This document shows positions 9,592 to 18,550 of a stretch of DNA of 64,000 nt, piece after piece. The position numbers and the translations under genes are program-made. The stretch comes from DATFKA01 sp042095835 (GTDB lineage: Bacteria > Bacteroidota > Bacteroidia > Chitinophagales > Saprospiraceae), in NCBI GenBank assembly GCA_042095835.1, contig JBELML010000001.1:48135-112134 (forward strand). The letters are read 5' to 3'. Each line of letters begins with the position of its first letter. Within the stretch, counting starts at the first letter, position 1. The notes under the pieces are model-generated. The model had not been told where the DNA came from and did no database searches. It was given only the letters and a program-made list of their open reading frames with translations.

Positions 9592-10272
9592 CTAAGCTAA
9601 TTTAGCAATATCTCTTACGAGTATTCTACCTCGATTGAAGTAGATCAAATTAGACTTTTTCAATTCGTTGAGTACCAATGTTACGGTTTGTCTGGAGGTA
9701 TGCGTGATATTGGCAATATCTTGATGCGTAAGGGAGTGGCGTAGTAGCATTTCATAACCAACCCTTTGGCCGCGCTCCACAATTGCAGTCTTGATGAACT
9801 CTACAATCCTGGTACGGGCATCTTTACAAATCAAGGCTTCTAACTTGTTCTCTACTTTCATAAGGCGCTTACCAAATAGAGACATGACTTGATTACAAAG
9901 ATCGAAGTTAGCAAACATCAATCTACGGAAGTCATCGGCTTTTACGGAGAAGAATTGTACTTCTTCTTTTAAAGACTGAGCAAACTCCGTTCTATACTTT
10001 TCGCCAACCAGACCTTTTTCACCAAAGATAGTGAAAGGGTGAATTAAGGTCTTTATCACCTCCTTGCCATCTTCAGAATGCAAACCAATTTTGATGGTAC
10101 CTTTCGTTAGGAAAAAGATACGATCAGAGGCTTCACCCGCTTTATAGATGGTATTATATCTAGGGATTCTGCGGTAGTCCATCATTTGGACAAGCTGTTG
10201 TTTTTCATCGGGACGCAAGACAGTAAGTAGAGGGAACTGCTCGATCATGTTCATCTTCAGATCTCTGTTCAT
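9592..10272 (-). CDS. Crp/Fnr-family transcriptional regulator
   Basis: Effector-sensing DNA-binding protein. An N-terminal cyclic-nucleotide-binding beta-roll (about 15-130, with GEASDRIFFLTKGTIKIG) and a dimer helix precede the winged helix-turn-helix LTHQDIANITHTSRQTVTLVLNEL (about 182-205; split here as LTHQDIANITHT and SRQTVTLVLNEL). There is no N-terminal Cys cluster, so it is not an oxygen-sensing FNR; the ligand is unknown. 226 aa. The upstream spacer 10273-10625 carries a poly-A/T tract (10420-10460) and one copy of a dispersed 80-nt element. Confidence 0.93.
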   Translation of the reverse strand: MNRDLKMNMIEQFPLLTVLRPDEKQQLVQMMDYRRIPRYNTIYKAGEASDRIFFLTKGTIKIGLHSEDGKEVIKTLIHPFTIFGEKGLVGEKYRTEFAQSLKEEVQFFSVKADDFRRLMFANFDLCNQVMSLFGKRLMKVENKLEALICKDARTRIVEFIKTAIVERGQRVGYEMLLRHSLTHQDIANITHTSRQTVTLVLNELKKSNLIYFNRGRILVRDIAKLA

Positions 10273-10511
10273 AATGACTATTTTTGGGCATTGAAGAATT
10301 ACCTAGCGTATTCTACAGCCTTTAATGGAAGCTGCTTTTAGAATACTCAGAAAAATTTTCTATTGACTTACGTACCCATAGACACGAAAAAAGGAACCCC
10401 CCACTACTGCAGATAGGATTTTTTTTAATTTTTTTTGAAAAAGAACAAATAAAAAAAAGCCTTTGGCTATTTACACTGTAAATTAAGTTAGTTGATGTTT
10501 TGAAGTCAAGA

Positions 10512-10588
10512 TTTTGGCCAAGATCAAGGTGTGGCGCAGTCCCAATTTATATCGGGACGAGTACACAACGAAGATATTGGTCAAAAGA
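10512..10588. repeat. Copy of a diverged ~80-nt dispersed element
   Basis: Ends are inverted (TTTTGGCCAA at 10512-10521, TTGGTCAAAA at 10577-10586). The inside starts GATCAAGGTGTGGCGCAG and contains GTCCC...GGGAC. The same layout (TTTTG, ATCAAGGnGnG, GGACG, CAAAAGA) occurs in the core of the two 164-bp elements at 14401 and 16279, and more loosely at 40733. Function unknown; it is not coding. Confidence 0.45.
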
Positions 10589-10625
10589 TGGCTTCCAAAC
10601 ACTAAGGAATTTATTTTACAGTGTT

Positions 10626-11558
10626 CTAAGGCTTATAGATAGGAACCGAACGATTGGAGCTGGAATAGCCTGCAAAAACACCCTGACCATTCTCAATATT
10701 ATTAAAAATGATAACCGGCTCTGTATAGTTGAGTTGTTGAGCGTTTACCTGCCGACTGACGGTAGAATAGAAAAGGAAATACTCTTCTGAAACGGTGCGA
10801 AGCTCCGCAATAATCTTACCAGGAAGCTCGCTATCAGGCGATATCTCTACATCAATCGGAACCGTATAGGTCTTCGTCTCTCCATTAAAGGGCGTATCCT
10901 CTAATAGAACACCACCTTCATAGTGAGCGATTTGGAAATTATCATTATTAGCTGGATTGAATCTAAGCTCGCGCGTAGGTGTAGCAGAGACAATGGTGTC
11001 GCCCCGTAACAAGGTGAATTGCTCGAATTGCTGATACAGTTTCAGATGATAAAAATTCTGCTCATCACCTGGGTCTTTAAAATCAATCTCTAAATCGAAG
11101 GAATAAAGATCTTGAGCAGATTCAGGTATCTGTTGAACCTCTAAATTGGTTAGGCTCAATTCATGGATTTCTATTCGATTAGGGACAGTACTTTGCGCCA
11201 TAATAGGATCGAAGCCCGGCACTAGCACCTGGATATTATAGGTGAGGCCTGCGCTTGGTTTGAGTCTTCTAGTAGAATAGAAGGGCGTGCCCGCATTCGG
11301 TACAACAAAGGCTAAAGTCTCCAAGAATTGATCTCCTTGGAATAACTTTACATCAGCGTTGCCTAAATACTCAATGGCAGGACTCTCTAGGATGTCCCGA
11401 GAAAGACTAACTTGTACTTGTAGATTCTGATCATCTGAGAAGTTACTAATGACAACCAATTGCGGTTCCGCCTCTGGAAACTCAATCTCCAAAGTACGTT
11501 CGCAAGTGGCACCACCTAAGAGGACCGCTATAAAGATTAAAAGACCTAATCTTCTCAT
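10626..11558 (-). CDS. DUF4249 outer-membrane-associated lipoprotein
   Basis: Partner lipoprotein of TonB-dependent receptors in Saprospiria and Cytophagales. A signal peptide (MRRLGLLIFIAVLLGGATC) ends in a lipobox-like Cys at residue 19. The mature part is beta-rich, with the family opening PEAEPQLVVISNFSDDQNLQ and an N-terminal Ig-like section. 310 aa. It follows the receptor gene by 28 bp on the same strand, so the two are almost certainly co-transcribed and act at the same outer-membrane complex. Substrate unknown. Confidence 0.88.
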   Translation of the reverse strand: MRRLGLLIFIAVLLGGATCERTLEIEFPEAEPQLVVISNFSDDQNLQVQVSLSRDILESPAIEYLGNADVKLFQGDQFLETLAFVVPNAGTPFYSTRRLKPSAGLTYNIQVLVPGFDPIMAQSTVPNRIEIHELSLTNLEVQQIPESAQDLYSFDLEIDFKDPGDEQNFYHLKLYQQFEQFTLLRGDTIVSATPTRELRFNPANNDNFQIAHYEGGVLLEDTPFNGETKTYTVPIDVEISPDSELPGKIIAELRTVSEEYFLFYSTVSRQVNAQQLNYTEPVIIFNNIENGQGVFAGYSSSNRSVPIYKP

Positions 11559-11586
11559 TATTGGTAACTTATGATATGCAATATAA

Positions 11587-14265
11587 CTAAAATTTGACAG
11601 AATAGTTGACCGATGGTAAAAAAGGTAGCGCGTTTACACTCACAAATCGCTGGAAAGGTGTAATCTGATTGTTGACTAAAGCATCATCAATTCGCAGGCG
11701 GAAATACAAAGGATTACTACGGTCATATAAGTTGGTGAATCCAAAATAAGCGGTATGCTGTAGTCCCCACAGTTTAAATTGATAATTCATACCTATGTCC
11801 AATCGATGGAAATAAGGCATTCTAAATTGGTTTTTCTCCCCAAAATCAAAAACCGTGACGGGTACTCCATTAGCTCCTGGTAGTTGAAAAGAGAAACTTT
11901 GAGCTGGAAGACTAATCGCTAAACCACTACCCAATAGGAAATTAGCACTTATATTGATTTGATCATTTACTCTATGAATAAGGGCCATTTTAAAGTCATG
12001 CCTTCGGTCGTACTGAAAAGGAAAAGTCTGGCTATTGTTTACATTGTCGAAACGTCGATTGGCAAAGGCATAACTGTAGCTTATCCAACCTGTGGTGGTC
12101 CCATTGAGCTTTTGTAACCTAAAATCGATACCATAAGCTTCGCCCTCACCGGAAACTACATTTTCCTCCCAATCATCAATGAAAGAGGTGCCTTCTGCAT
12201 AGTTGAGGAGCTTGTCCATAGTTTTATAATAGGGCTCAATATCAAATTGCCAAGTCTTACCTAATTTTAGGGAGGTGCCAATGGCGAATTGAGTTGCTGT
12301 CTCAGGGCGTACTTCTCCAGTGGAGGGCACCCATAGATCGGTCGGTAGGCCGATAGCAGAACTAGCCAGTAGATGCAGAAACTGGGTGGTTTTCCTAGCA
12401 GAGGCACTTAAGCCCAGCCATTGAGTAGGTTGCCAATAAAGAGAAGCTCGAGGCTGTAAGGACAAATAAGACGTTTCATCTACCAAGTTGGCAGAGGTAT
12501 GCAATCCATAGTTGACACTTAAGTTTTGACCAATTTGTTGGGTGTTCTCTACGTAGAAAGCAAGTTCGTTGGAGTGAATGGTGCGGTTGGCTTGCACATT
12601 TACTCCCGCATTTTCAGCGCTAATAGCATTAAACCGAAGTATCCCCGGCTGAAACCTGATGTTCCCTGCTTTGATACCCATCCTGATATAATGGTTCATC
12701 TTTGGATGCCAGTCCAAATCATATTTGAAGGCGACATCTTGGATGCTTGATTGATACCAGCCACTCTCCCTACCAAAATTGAGCAAGGTCTCTGGTTCGC
12801 GTAGAAAAAAACTGTCTCTTGCCGTGGAGCCAAAGCGCAATCCCAAGGAACTATAGGTGAGGGTAGCATTTCCAAATACTTTGGGGTGCAGTTGGGTATT
12901 CCATCTCAGCGCGAGTACATCATTTCCCCAAACGACCTGTTCATTGTATTCCTGAAAAAACCGGAAGGGAAGTAGATTTCCGGTTTCTCGCTCCACAAGG
13001 GTGAATTGATCATCTCTGGCCCCAAAATTCTCAAAATCATCACTGCCTTTATAAAAGCTCAGGTAGAGTTTGCTTTTCTCCGAAAACTGATAGTTGAACT
13101 TGGCATTGAGATCGTAGAATTGGTAAGCAGTCGATCCATCTTCTCCTTGACTAGCTTTATAGCTGCGTACCTCCTGCCCCAGGTAGCGATTCAAATAAGA
13201 AAGCCTACCCGCCAAGAGGAAGGAGGCTTTGTCTGCACTATTAGCGAGTGTAAGCGGCCCCTCTGCCATAAACCTACCTGAGAGTAAACCTGCATCTACC
13301 TTCGCGTGGTAGTCGTTATAGTTGCCATCACGGGTACGAATATCTAAAACAGAGGCTAGTCGACCCTCGTATCTAGCCGGATAAGCACTCTTTAGAAATT
13401 TGGTAGTTTTGATTACATCCGTATTGAAAATGGAAAAAAGTCCGGCCGCATGGTTTACATTATAGACCGGCACCCCATCTACCATGATGAGATTATGCCC
13501 CGCTGTGCCGCCTCTTACCGAAAGACCACCTATACCATCTGCCCCCGTCTGTACACCAGGTAGTAAATGAATAGATCGGATGACATCTGTTTCACCTCCG
13601 AACCTCGGTAGATTTTCAACTGCTCCTAGATCTACTTTTTCTAAATCCCAGTCAACGGGTATTTTGGACAGGACTCCCCCCGTATCCCAGAGCGTCACTT
13701 GATCTAAAATTACATTATATTTCAACTCAAAACTTAGGGACTGATCCTGGCTTAAGCGGATGCTTTGTCGAGCACCATTATAGCCAATATGCGAAATATA
13801 TAAGTCCCAGACGCCTTCAGGTAGACTAATGCTGAACTGCCCATATTCATTGGTATAGGTTCCTGTTTTTAGTTCAGGGAGGTACACCGTAGCACCGATT
13901 AAAGATTCACCGGTCTCCTGATCGATGATCTCTCCACTAATAATATAGGTTTTTCGATTCGATACACCTTTTACCGACAAGACAATATTGCCATCAATGG
14001 ATTGATAGCCCAGGCCTGTACCAGCTAAGAGGAAATCTAATACCTGCTCTAGCTTATGATCTTGAAAGGTGGTATAAATTACCTTATCTGGAAGGATTTC
14101 ATTTCTAAAAAGGAGAGGTACGGCCTCTTCATCGATCAGTCTATAAAGAGCATCTTCAAGGCTGGTGTTATTAAAAACGATACTTATACTTTTATCCAGG
14201 TGCTGAGCGGACAGCTGAGTGAGCTGCCAAAAAACACATAAGAATAAAAGTCCTGTACGTATCAT
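11587..14265 (-). CDS. STN-domain TonB-dependent receptor
   Basis: Outer-membrane active transporter that also signals. Order: signal peptide (1-20); STN domain (about 25-98, the part that contacts an anti-sigma factor); carboxypeptidase-regulatory-like beta-sandwich (ISGEIIDQETGESLIGATVY, about 109-190); TonB plug (GGETDVIRSIHLLPGVQ, LSVRGGTAGHNLIMVDGVPV); and a 22-strand-type barrel ending in an aromatic-like terminus (SVKF). 892 aa. It lies downstream of the FecR and sigma genes and upstream of DUF4249, a complete FecIRA-type circuit. The ligand cannot be told from sequence. A 164-bp element lies 93 bp upstream of its start. Confidence 0.95.
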   Translation of the reverse strand: MIRTGLLFLCVFWQLTQLSAQHLDKSISIVFNNTSLEDALYRLIDEEAVPLLFRNEILPDKVIYTTFQDHKLEQVLDFLLAGTGLGYQSIDGNIVLSVKGVSNRKTYIISGEIIDQETGESLIGATVYLPELKTGTYTNEYGQFSISLPEGVWDLYISHIGYNGARQSIRLSQDQSLSFELKYNVILDQVTLWDTGGVLSKIPVDWDLEKVDLGAVENLPRFGGETDVIRSIHLLPGVQTGADGIGGLSVRGGTAGHNLIMVDGVPVYNVNHAAGLFSIFNTDVIKTTKFLKSAYPARYEGRLASVLDIRTRDGNYNDYHAKVDAGLLSGRFMAEGPLTLANSADKASFLLAGRLSYLNRYLGQEVRSYKASQGEDGSTAYQFYDLNAKFNYQFSEKSKLYLSFYKGSDDFENFGARDDQFTLVERETGNLLPFRFFQEYNEQVVWGNDVLALRWNTQLHPKVFGNATLTYSSLGLRFGSTARDSFFLREPETLLNFGRESGWYQSSIQDVAFKYDLDWHPKMNHYIRMGIKAGNIRFQPGILRFNAISAENAGVNVQANRTIHSNELAFYVENTQQIGQNLSVNYGLHTSANLVDETSYLSLQPRASLYWQPTQWLGLSASARKTTQFLHLLASSAIGLPTDLWVPSTGEVRPETATQFAIGTSLKLGKTWQFDIEPYYKTMDKLLNYAEGTSFIDDWEENVVSGEGEAYGIDFRLQKLNGTTTGWISYSYAFANRRFDNVNNSQTFPFQYDRRHDFKMALIHRVNDQINISANFLLGSGLAISLPAQSFSFQLPGANGVPVTVFDFGEKNQFRMPYFHRLDIGMNYQFKLWGLQHTAYFGFTNLYDRSNPLYFRLRIDDALVNNQITPFQRFVSVNALPFLPSVNYSVKF

Positions 14266-14358
14266 CTAGAAGATGCTTTTTTGCTTACAATAGGCAAAAC
14301 TCTATTTTGAAGGGATCCGTTGGGATAGGTTTTAAAAATAATAAAAAATTAACATAAT

Positions 14359-14522
14359 AGACTTTATTCGAGAGTAGTTTTATGAGATAAAAATGAAGAG
14401 TTTTGTTTCCAATCAAGGCGCGCCCGGAGCCTAATAGCCTTAGCAATTAAGGTGAGGACGCATCGCAGAGTGGGAGCAAAAGACAATTTTTTAGCCATAC
14501 AAAATTATTTCGAATAAAGTCT
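14359..14522. repeat. 164-bp element with 12-bp terminal inverted repeats, copy 1
   Basis: Begins AGACTTTATTCG and ends CGAATAAAGTCT, a perfect 12-bp inverted pair. By direct comparison it is identical to 16237-16400 except for one base (position 11, C versus T). It is GC-richer inside (14418-14476) than at its ends and has no ORF. No target-site duplication is evident. It lies between the anti-sigma gene and the receptor gene. Either a MITE-like non-autonomous element or a duplicated regulatory module. Confidence 0.9.
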
Positions 14523-14548
14523 GATCAGTAGGTGAGATCGTATAAGTC

Positions 14549-15520
14549 TTATTGACAGCCACCACTTAAACGAAAGGATTGTGGACCAGATTGCTCTATT
14601 ACATATCCTAAATTGCGCAGATTGTTGATGACTTTCTGCGGATTTTGGGCGTCGAAGTTGCCAGACACCTCACATTGCCCAATTTCATCGGAGAAATTCA
14701 TTACCCAATCACTGGCATCGGCCAACCAGTCACGGAGTTCCAGAAGTGATCCGCCTCTGCTTTTAAATACGTAAGGAATGGTTTCTTCTGCCTTGGTCCG
14801 GAAGGAACTCTCGTATAACAGGCCGCCTTCCTTGCATATTCCCATTGATGCAGTCGGTACCTTTATTTGTTCTCCTGTCGATTTATCGGTGAATGAAACC
14901 AGTCCTTCAGTCACACTGATGGTGGTAGATTTGGAATCTGCTCTTTCTTCCAGATAAAATTGAGTACCTAAGACCTCTACTTTAGTGGCTGCTGTATGGA
15001 TGATGAAAGGCTTTTCGGGATTAGAGTAAACATCGAAATGTCCTTTACCTTGTAGAATAACTTCCCTGCTGGAGCTAGCATTAATCTGGCGCGGATATTC
15101 CAGACTTGCTCCAGGATATAGCGTAACTATACTACCATCTTGTAGATCAACTTGTAGAGGCTGATCCTGCTTGTTACTCACAGCCAGCGAAGACTTCGAG
15201 CCAATATTCGCGCTGAAAGTACTGAATAACCAAACACCAACCGTAGCCAGTAATAATACAGCCGCAGCAGCCCGCCATCCACTAAGGAATCGGACTTTAG
15301 CCGGTACCTGTTTTTCCTGAGCAATTCGAGTTTGAAACTTTTGGAAATTGCTAGCCGTGTCAAATGAAGGTGGATTCTCAGGGAAATCACCACTCCAGTC
15401 CCAAACTTGTTTGAGTTTGCGCGCTTCTTTAGCCTCTTCAGCTGAAAGCTTAAGCTGGGGGCTATCCTCAGATTGAGGGCTGCGCCATTGAGCTAAGAGT
15501 GATTTAATTAATCGATCCAT
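14549..15520 (-). CDS. FecR-family anti-sigma factor
   Basis: Inner-membrane regulator that holds the ECF sigma factor and is released by the liganded TonB receptor. Cytoplasmic N-terminus, one membrane segment (about 83-103, WRAAAAVLLLATVGVWLFS), periplasmic FecR domain (LQDGSIVTLYPGASLEYP; GKGHFDVYSNPEKPF; VEVLGTQFYLEERAD) and a C-terminal DUF4974 STN-like domain. The frame is open to 15601, but ATG 15520 (MDRLIKSLLAQWR) removes an unlikely hydrophobic lead, giving 323 aa. It follows the sigma gene by 116 bp. Confidence 0.93.
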   Translation of the reverse strand: MDRLIKSLLAQWRSPQSEDSPQLKLSAEEAKEARKLKQVWDWSGDFPENPPSFDTASNFQKFQTRIAQEKQVPAKVRFLSGWRAAAAVLLLATVGVWLFSTFSANIGSKSSLAVSNKQDQPLQVDLQDGSIVTLYPGASLEYPRQINASSSREVILQGKGHFDVYSNPEKPFIIHTAATKVEVLGTQFYLEERADSKSTTISVTEGLVSFTDKSTGEQIKVPTASMGICKEGGLLYESSFRTKAEETIPYVFKSRGGSLLELRDWLADASDWVMNFSDEIGQCEVSGNFDAQNPQKVINNLRNLGYVIEQSGPQSFRLSGGCQ

Positions 15521-15636
15521 CCAAAATTTCTTTGACCAACTACTATGTATGTATAGGCTATTTGCATTAAAAATGAGCAGAAAACCTAATTTCAAACCCA
15601 TGACACAAATTTAGAGGAATACCACTACTGTGCCCC

Positions 15637-16215
15637 CTAAATAATTGGAAAAATAAGTAAAATAATTGACAAATAGGGTCCAAGTTTTGCTCGCAAAAGC
15701 TTTAGGGCTTTCACAATTTGGTTTTCGACCGTCTTCTCCGAAATGCCTAATTTATGGGCGATTTCTTTATAAGTCAGGTCTTCAAAACGACTCAAGGAGA
15801 AAATTAAGCGGCATCTTTCGGGTAGGGAGAGAATAGCAGCATCAATCTGTGCTTCCAGTTCTTTGGTCTCTGTTAAACGCTCTGGTTTGACACTTGGCAT
15901 GGCTATATCTTCCTGATCAATAGGCTCCTCGAACAATTCAGGCTTTTTATCTCGTAGATAATTCATGGATCGATTGATGGCGGAGCGACGGAGGTAGGCT
16001 TTAACAGAGCCACTAAAGTGGATAGACTTTCTCTTCTTCCAAATATCGAAAAATAAATCCTGCGCAATATCCTCCGCTATCTGACCATTGGGTATGAATT
16101 GGTACACTACTGTACAGACGTAGGCAAAGTAGTCCTGGAAGAGCAACTCGACGGCCTTGTCAGGTGATTTTTGCAATAGAGATTTGATGTCTTGATCTGT
16201 AGAGCGATTGTTCAA
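15637..16215 (-). CDS. ECF RNA polymerase sigma factor (FecI-like)
   Basis: Sigma-70 group 4 factor of the Bacteroidota family. Region 2 includes IAEDIAQDLFFDIWKKR and YLRRSAINRSMNYLRDKK; region 4 is the helix-turn-helix LTYKEIAHKLGISEKTVENQ. 192 aa, normal length, with a short hydrophobic C-terminal tail (YLSIILLIFPII). Head of the sigma/anti-sigma/receptor/lipoprotein series. A 164-bp element abuts it 21 bp upstream, so any transcript of this gene starts in or crosses that element. Confidence 0.95.
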   Translation of the reverse strand: MNNRSTDQDIKSLLQKSPDKAVELLFQDYFAYVCTVVYQFIPNGQIAEDIAQDLFFDIWKKRKSIHFSGSVKAYLRRSAINRSMNYLRDKKPELFEEPIDQEDIAMPSVKPERLTETKELEAQIDAAILSLPERCRLIFSLSRFEDLTYKEIAHKLGISEKTVENQIVKALKLLRAKLGPYLSIILLIFPII

Positions 16216-16236
16216 ATAGTATTTGTTTTATGCACT

Positions 16237-16400
16237 AGACTTTATTTGAGAGTAGTTTTATGAGATAAAAATGAAGAGTTTTGTTTCCAATCAAGGCGCG
16301 CCCGGAGCCTAATAGCCTTAGCAATTAAGGTGAGGACGCATCGCAGAGTGGGAGCAAAAGACAATTTTTTAGCCATACAAAATTATTTCGAATAAAGTCT
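16237..16400. repeat. 164-bp element with terminal inverted repeats, copy 2
   Basis: Same orientation and length as copy 1 at 14359-14522, with 163 of 164 bases matching. The left end carries one mismatch in the inverted repeat (TTTG for TTCG). It sits just upstream of the sigma-factor gene. The rest of the 16216-16831 spacer is AT-rich and holds no convincing gene on either strand. Confidence 0.9.
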
Positions 16401-16831
16401 GCTATACTAGTAGTGATCCTTTTGATGCCGTCCTTACATATTAAAGGAGTACATCAGTACTGCAATGTAATGAGAGCATATTTAAAAATTTATCCTTCGG
16501 ACTAAAATTTGCCCTTTTGACCCTAGAATTCCCCTGCCTACCTCGGCGAGCAGTTTAAAAATGCTCGAAATAGCTTGTCAACTTCAAAAGATTAGCACAT
16601 CTGCGTGATCCATTCTAAAGGTATCAATTCATAATAGACACACTTTGTTCGTTTGCTTATCCTGAAAATTAACCATACTATATTTTGGCAAATAAAAATA
16701 ATCAGATACCTTAATGCCGCGAATGTGGATTTGTATGGAAAAAAGAATGATCGCCCGAATCCCTTTCTATCATGATGACACCTTTCTTTGACCAAAGGAA
16801 AGCGACTATTTTTAAACAATTTACATTTAAA

Positions 16832-18370
16832 ATGAAGAAACGATTAGCACTGTTGCTAGCTACTATTCTACTACCTTTCATGAGCCATGCCCAAGATGGC
16901 GGAGGGTCCAAAAATATAGCCGAAACCATCATTGAAGTTATTACCAATGCTGTATTTTTTCAGGTATCCATTGGAAGCTTTCAAATTCCTTTTGTCTTAA
17001 TCTGGTTGGTGATTGGCGCCATCATTTTCTCTATTTACATGGGCTTTGTACAATTTAGAGCCTTTCGTCACGCGATCGACGTTGTAAGAGGAAAATATGA
17101 TGACCCCAATGATAAAGGAGAAGTATCTCATTTCCAAGCTTTAACTGCCGCCTTATCGGGTACAGTAGGTGTAGGGAATATTGCAGGTGTTGCCTTAGCC
17201 GTCGGTATTGGTGGACCTGGTGCGACCTTCTGGATGATTATTGCCGGTCTTTTGGGGATGGCCTCGAAGTTTACAGAAGTTTCCTTGGGTTTGATGTATC
17301 GGAATGTCAACGCCAATGGTACGGTTTCTGGTGGACCGATGTACTATTTAGAGAAAGGATTCAAAGAAAAAGGATCGACTTGGGGGACCGTTGGTAAGAT
17401 ACTTGCTGTACTTTTTGCTATTGCCTGTATCGGTGGTTCCTTTGGTGGTGGAAATATGGTGCAAATTAACCAAGCCACTAACCAATTGATTACGGTTACT
17501 GGAGGAGATGGCTCTTTCCTTAGCGGCCAAGGTTGGATTTTTGGTATTGTTATGGCGGTGCTGATTGGGGTCACCATTCTTGGTGGTATCAAGAGTATCG
17601 TGAAAGTGACCGACAAGATCGTACCTTTTATGGTTGGTATTTATATCCTTGGGGCTTTGATTGTGTTAGGGTATCACTTTACCGAGATTCCTAAAGCATT
17701 TGGTACCATCTTTAGTGGAGCATTTAATGCCAGCGCACTTTATGGAGGTTTTGTTGGGGTTTTGATTCAAGGTTTTCGTCGGGCTGCCTTTTCTAACGAA
17801 GCAGGTATTGGTTCGGCCTCTATCGCACACTCAGCTGCTAAAACAGATGAGCCTATTAGTGAAGGTGTAGTAGCCTTATTGGAGCCTTTTATTGATACGG
17901 TGGTTATTTGTACAATGACCGCTTTAGTTATTGTAATTACCAACTATGGTGGCAACGGTGCCGACTGGGCATTGGACGGTTTACAAGGAGAAACCATCGC
18001 TCAGATCGATGTGACTTCCGCAGCCTTTGCGTCTGTAATGAGCTGGTTCCCAGTTGTGTTGAGTGTCGCAGTTATCTTATTTGCACTATCGACGATGGTC
18101 TCTTGGTCCTATTATGGCTTGAAAGCCTGGACCTATCTATTTGGAGAGACTAGAACCAATGAGATCATTTATAAAGTGGTGTTCTGTATCTTCGTCGTTA
18201 TTGGTTCTGCTATTTCCGCAAAATCAGTTTTCGATTTTGGAGATGCGATGATCTTTGCGATGTGTTTCCCTAACGTTGCAGGTTTATACATTTTGATGCC
18301 GAATGTACGTAGAGCACTGACAGACTATATGGCACGCATTAAGTCAGGTGAAATTGCTAAGACAAGCTAG
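16832..18370 (+). CDS. Sodium:alanine symporter (AGCS family)
   Basis: Inner-membrane Na+-coupled amino acid (Ala/Gly) carrier. Seen: an N-terminal signal-like segment ending SHAQ, then about 10-11 membrane segments with the AGCS signature region TALSGTVGVGNIAGVA and GGPGATFWMI, followed by GMASKFTEVSLG and RRAAFSNEAGIGSAS. The ATG at 16832 (MKKRLALLLATILLPF) is preferred over an upstream in-frame start at 16772, which adds 20 polar residues before the hydrophobic segment. 512 aa. Monocistronic; a terminator follows. Confidence 0.95.
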   Translation: MKKRLALLLATILLPFMSHAQDGGGSKNIAETIIEVITNAVFFQVSIGSFQIPFVLIWLVIGAIIFSIYMGFVQFRAFRHAIDVVRGKYDDPNDKGEVSHFQALTAALSGTVGVGNIAGVALAVGIGGPGATFWMIIAGLLGMASKFTEVSLGLMYRNVNANGTVSGGPMYYLEKGFKEKGSTWGTVGKILAVLFAIACIGGSFGGGNMVQINQATNQLITVTGGDGSFLSGQGWIFGIVMAVLIGVTILGGIKSIVKVTDKIVPFMVGIYILGALIVLGYHFTEIPKAFGTIFSGAFNASALYGGFVGVLIQGFRRAAFSNEAGIGSASIAHSAAKTDEPISEGVVALLEPFIDTVVICTMTALVIVITNYGGNGADWALDGLQGETIAQIDVTSAAFASVMSWFPVVLSVAVILFALSTMVSWSYYGLKAWTYLFGETRTNEIIYKVVFCIFVVIGSAISAKSVFDFGDAMIFAMCFPNVAGLYILMPNVRRALTDYMARIKSGEIAKTS

Positions 18371-18410
18371 CGTAAAGCTACTATAAAGTGAATCCTCTTT
18401 AGGGTTTGAT

Positions 18411-18447
18411 AAAAGCCTCTGATCATCAATTTGGTCAGAGGCTTTCT
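18411..18447 (+). terminator. Terminator after the AGCS symporter
   Basis: AAAGCCTCTGA pairs with TCAGAGGCTTT (11 bp) around a 12-nt loop, followed by CTGTTT. It could serve both directions, because the opposing strand also runs into T-rich sequence (ATCAAACCC); the minus-strand gene 18551 is oriented away from it, so it ends that gene cluster too. Confidence 0.75.
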
Positions 18448-18550
18448 GTTTACTTTAGTTATCAAAGGCAAGGTTGTATAGCCGTTCGGTAGATTATCCG
18501 GCGGCGTTTAGGCGGCGGTATGCGGGGTATTTTGAGTGAGGGGAATCTCC

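Noticed and set aside
14359..16400. Composite transposon carrying the sigma and anti-sigma genes
   Set aside because: No transposase, no target-site duplication around the pair, and the genes belong functionally with the receptor outside it; the two 164-bp copies alone do not make a transposon.
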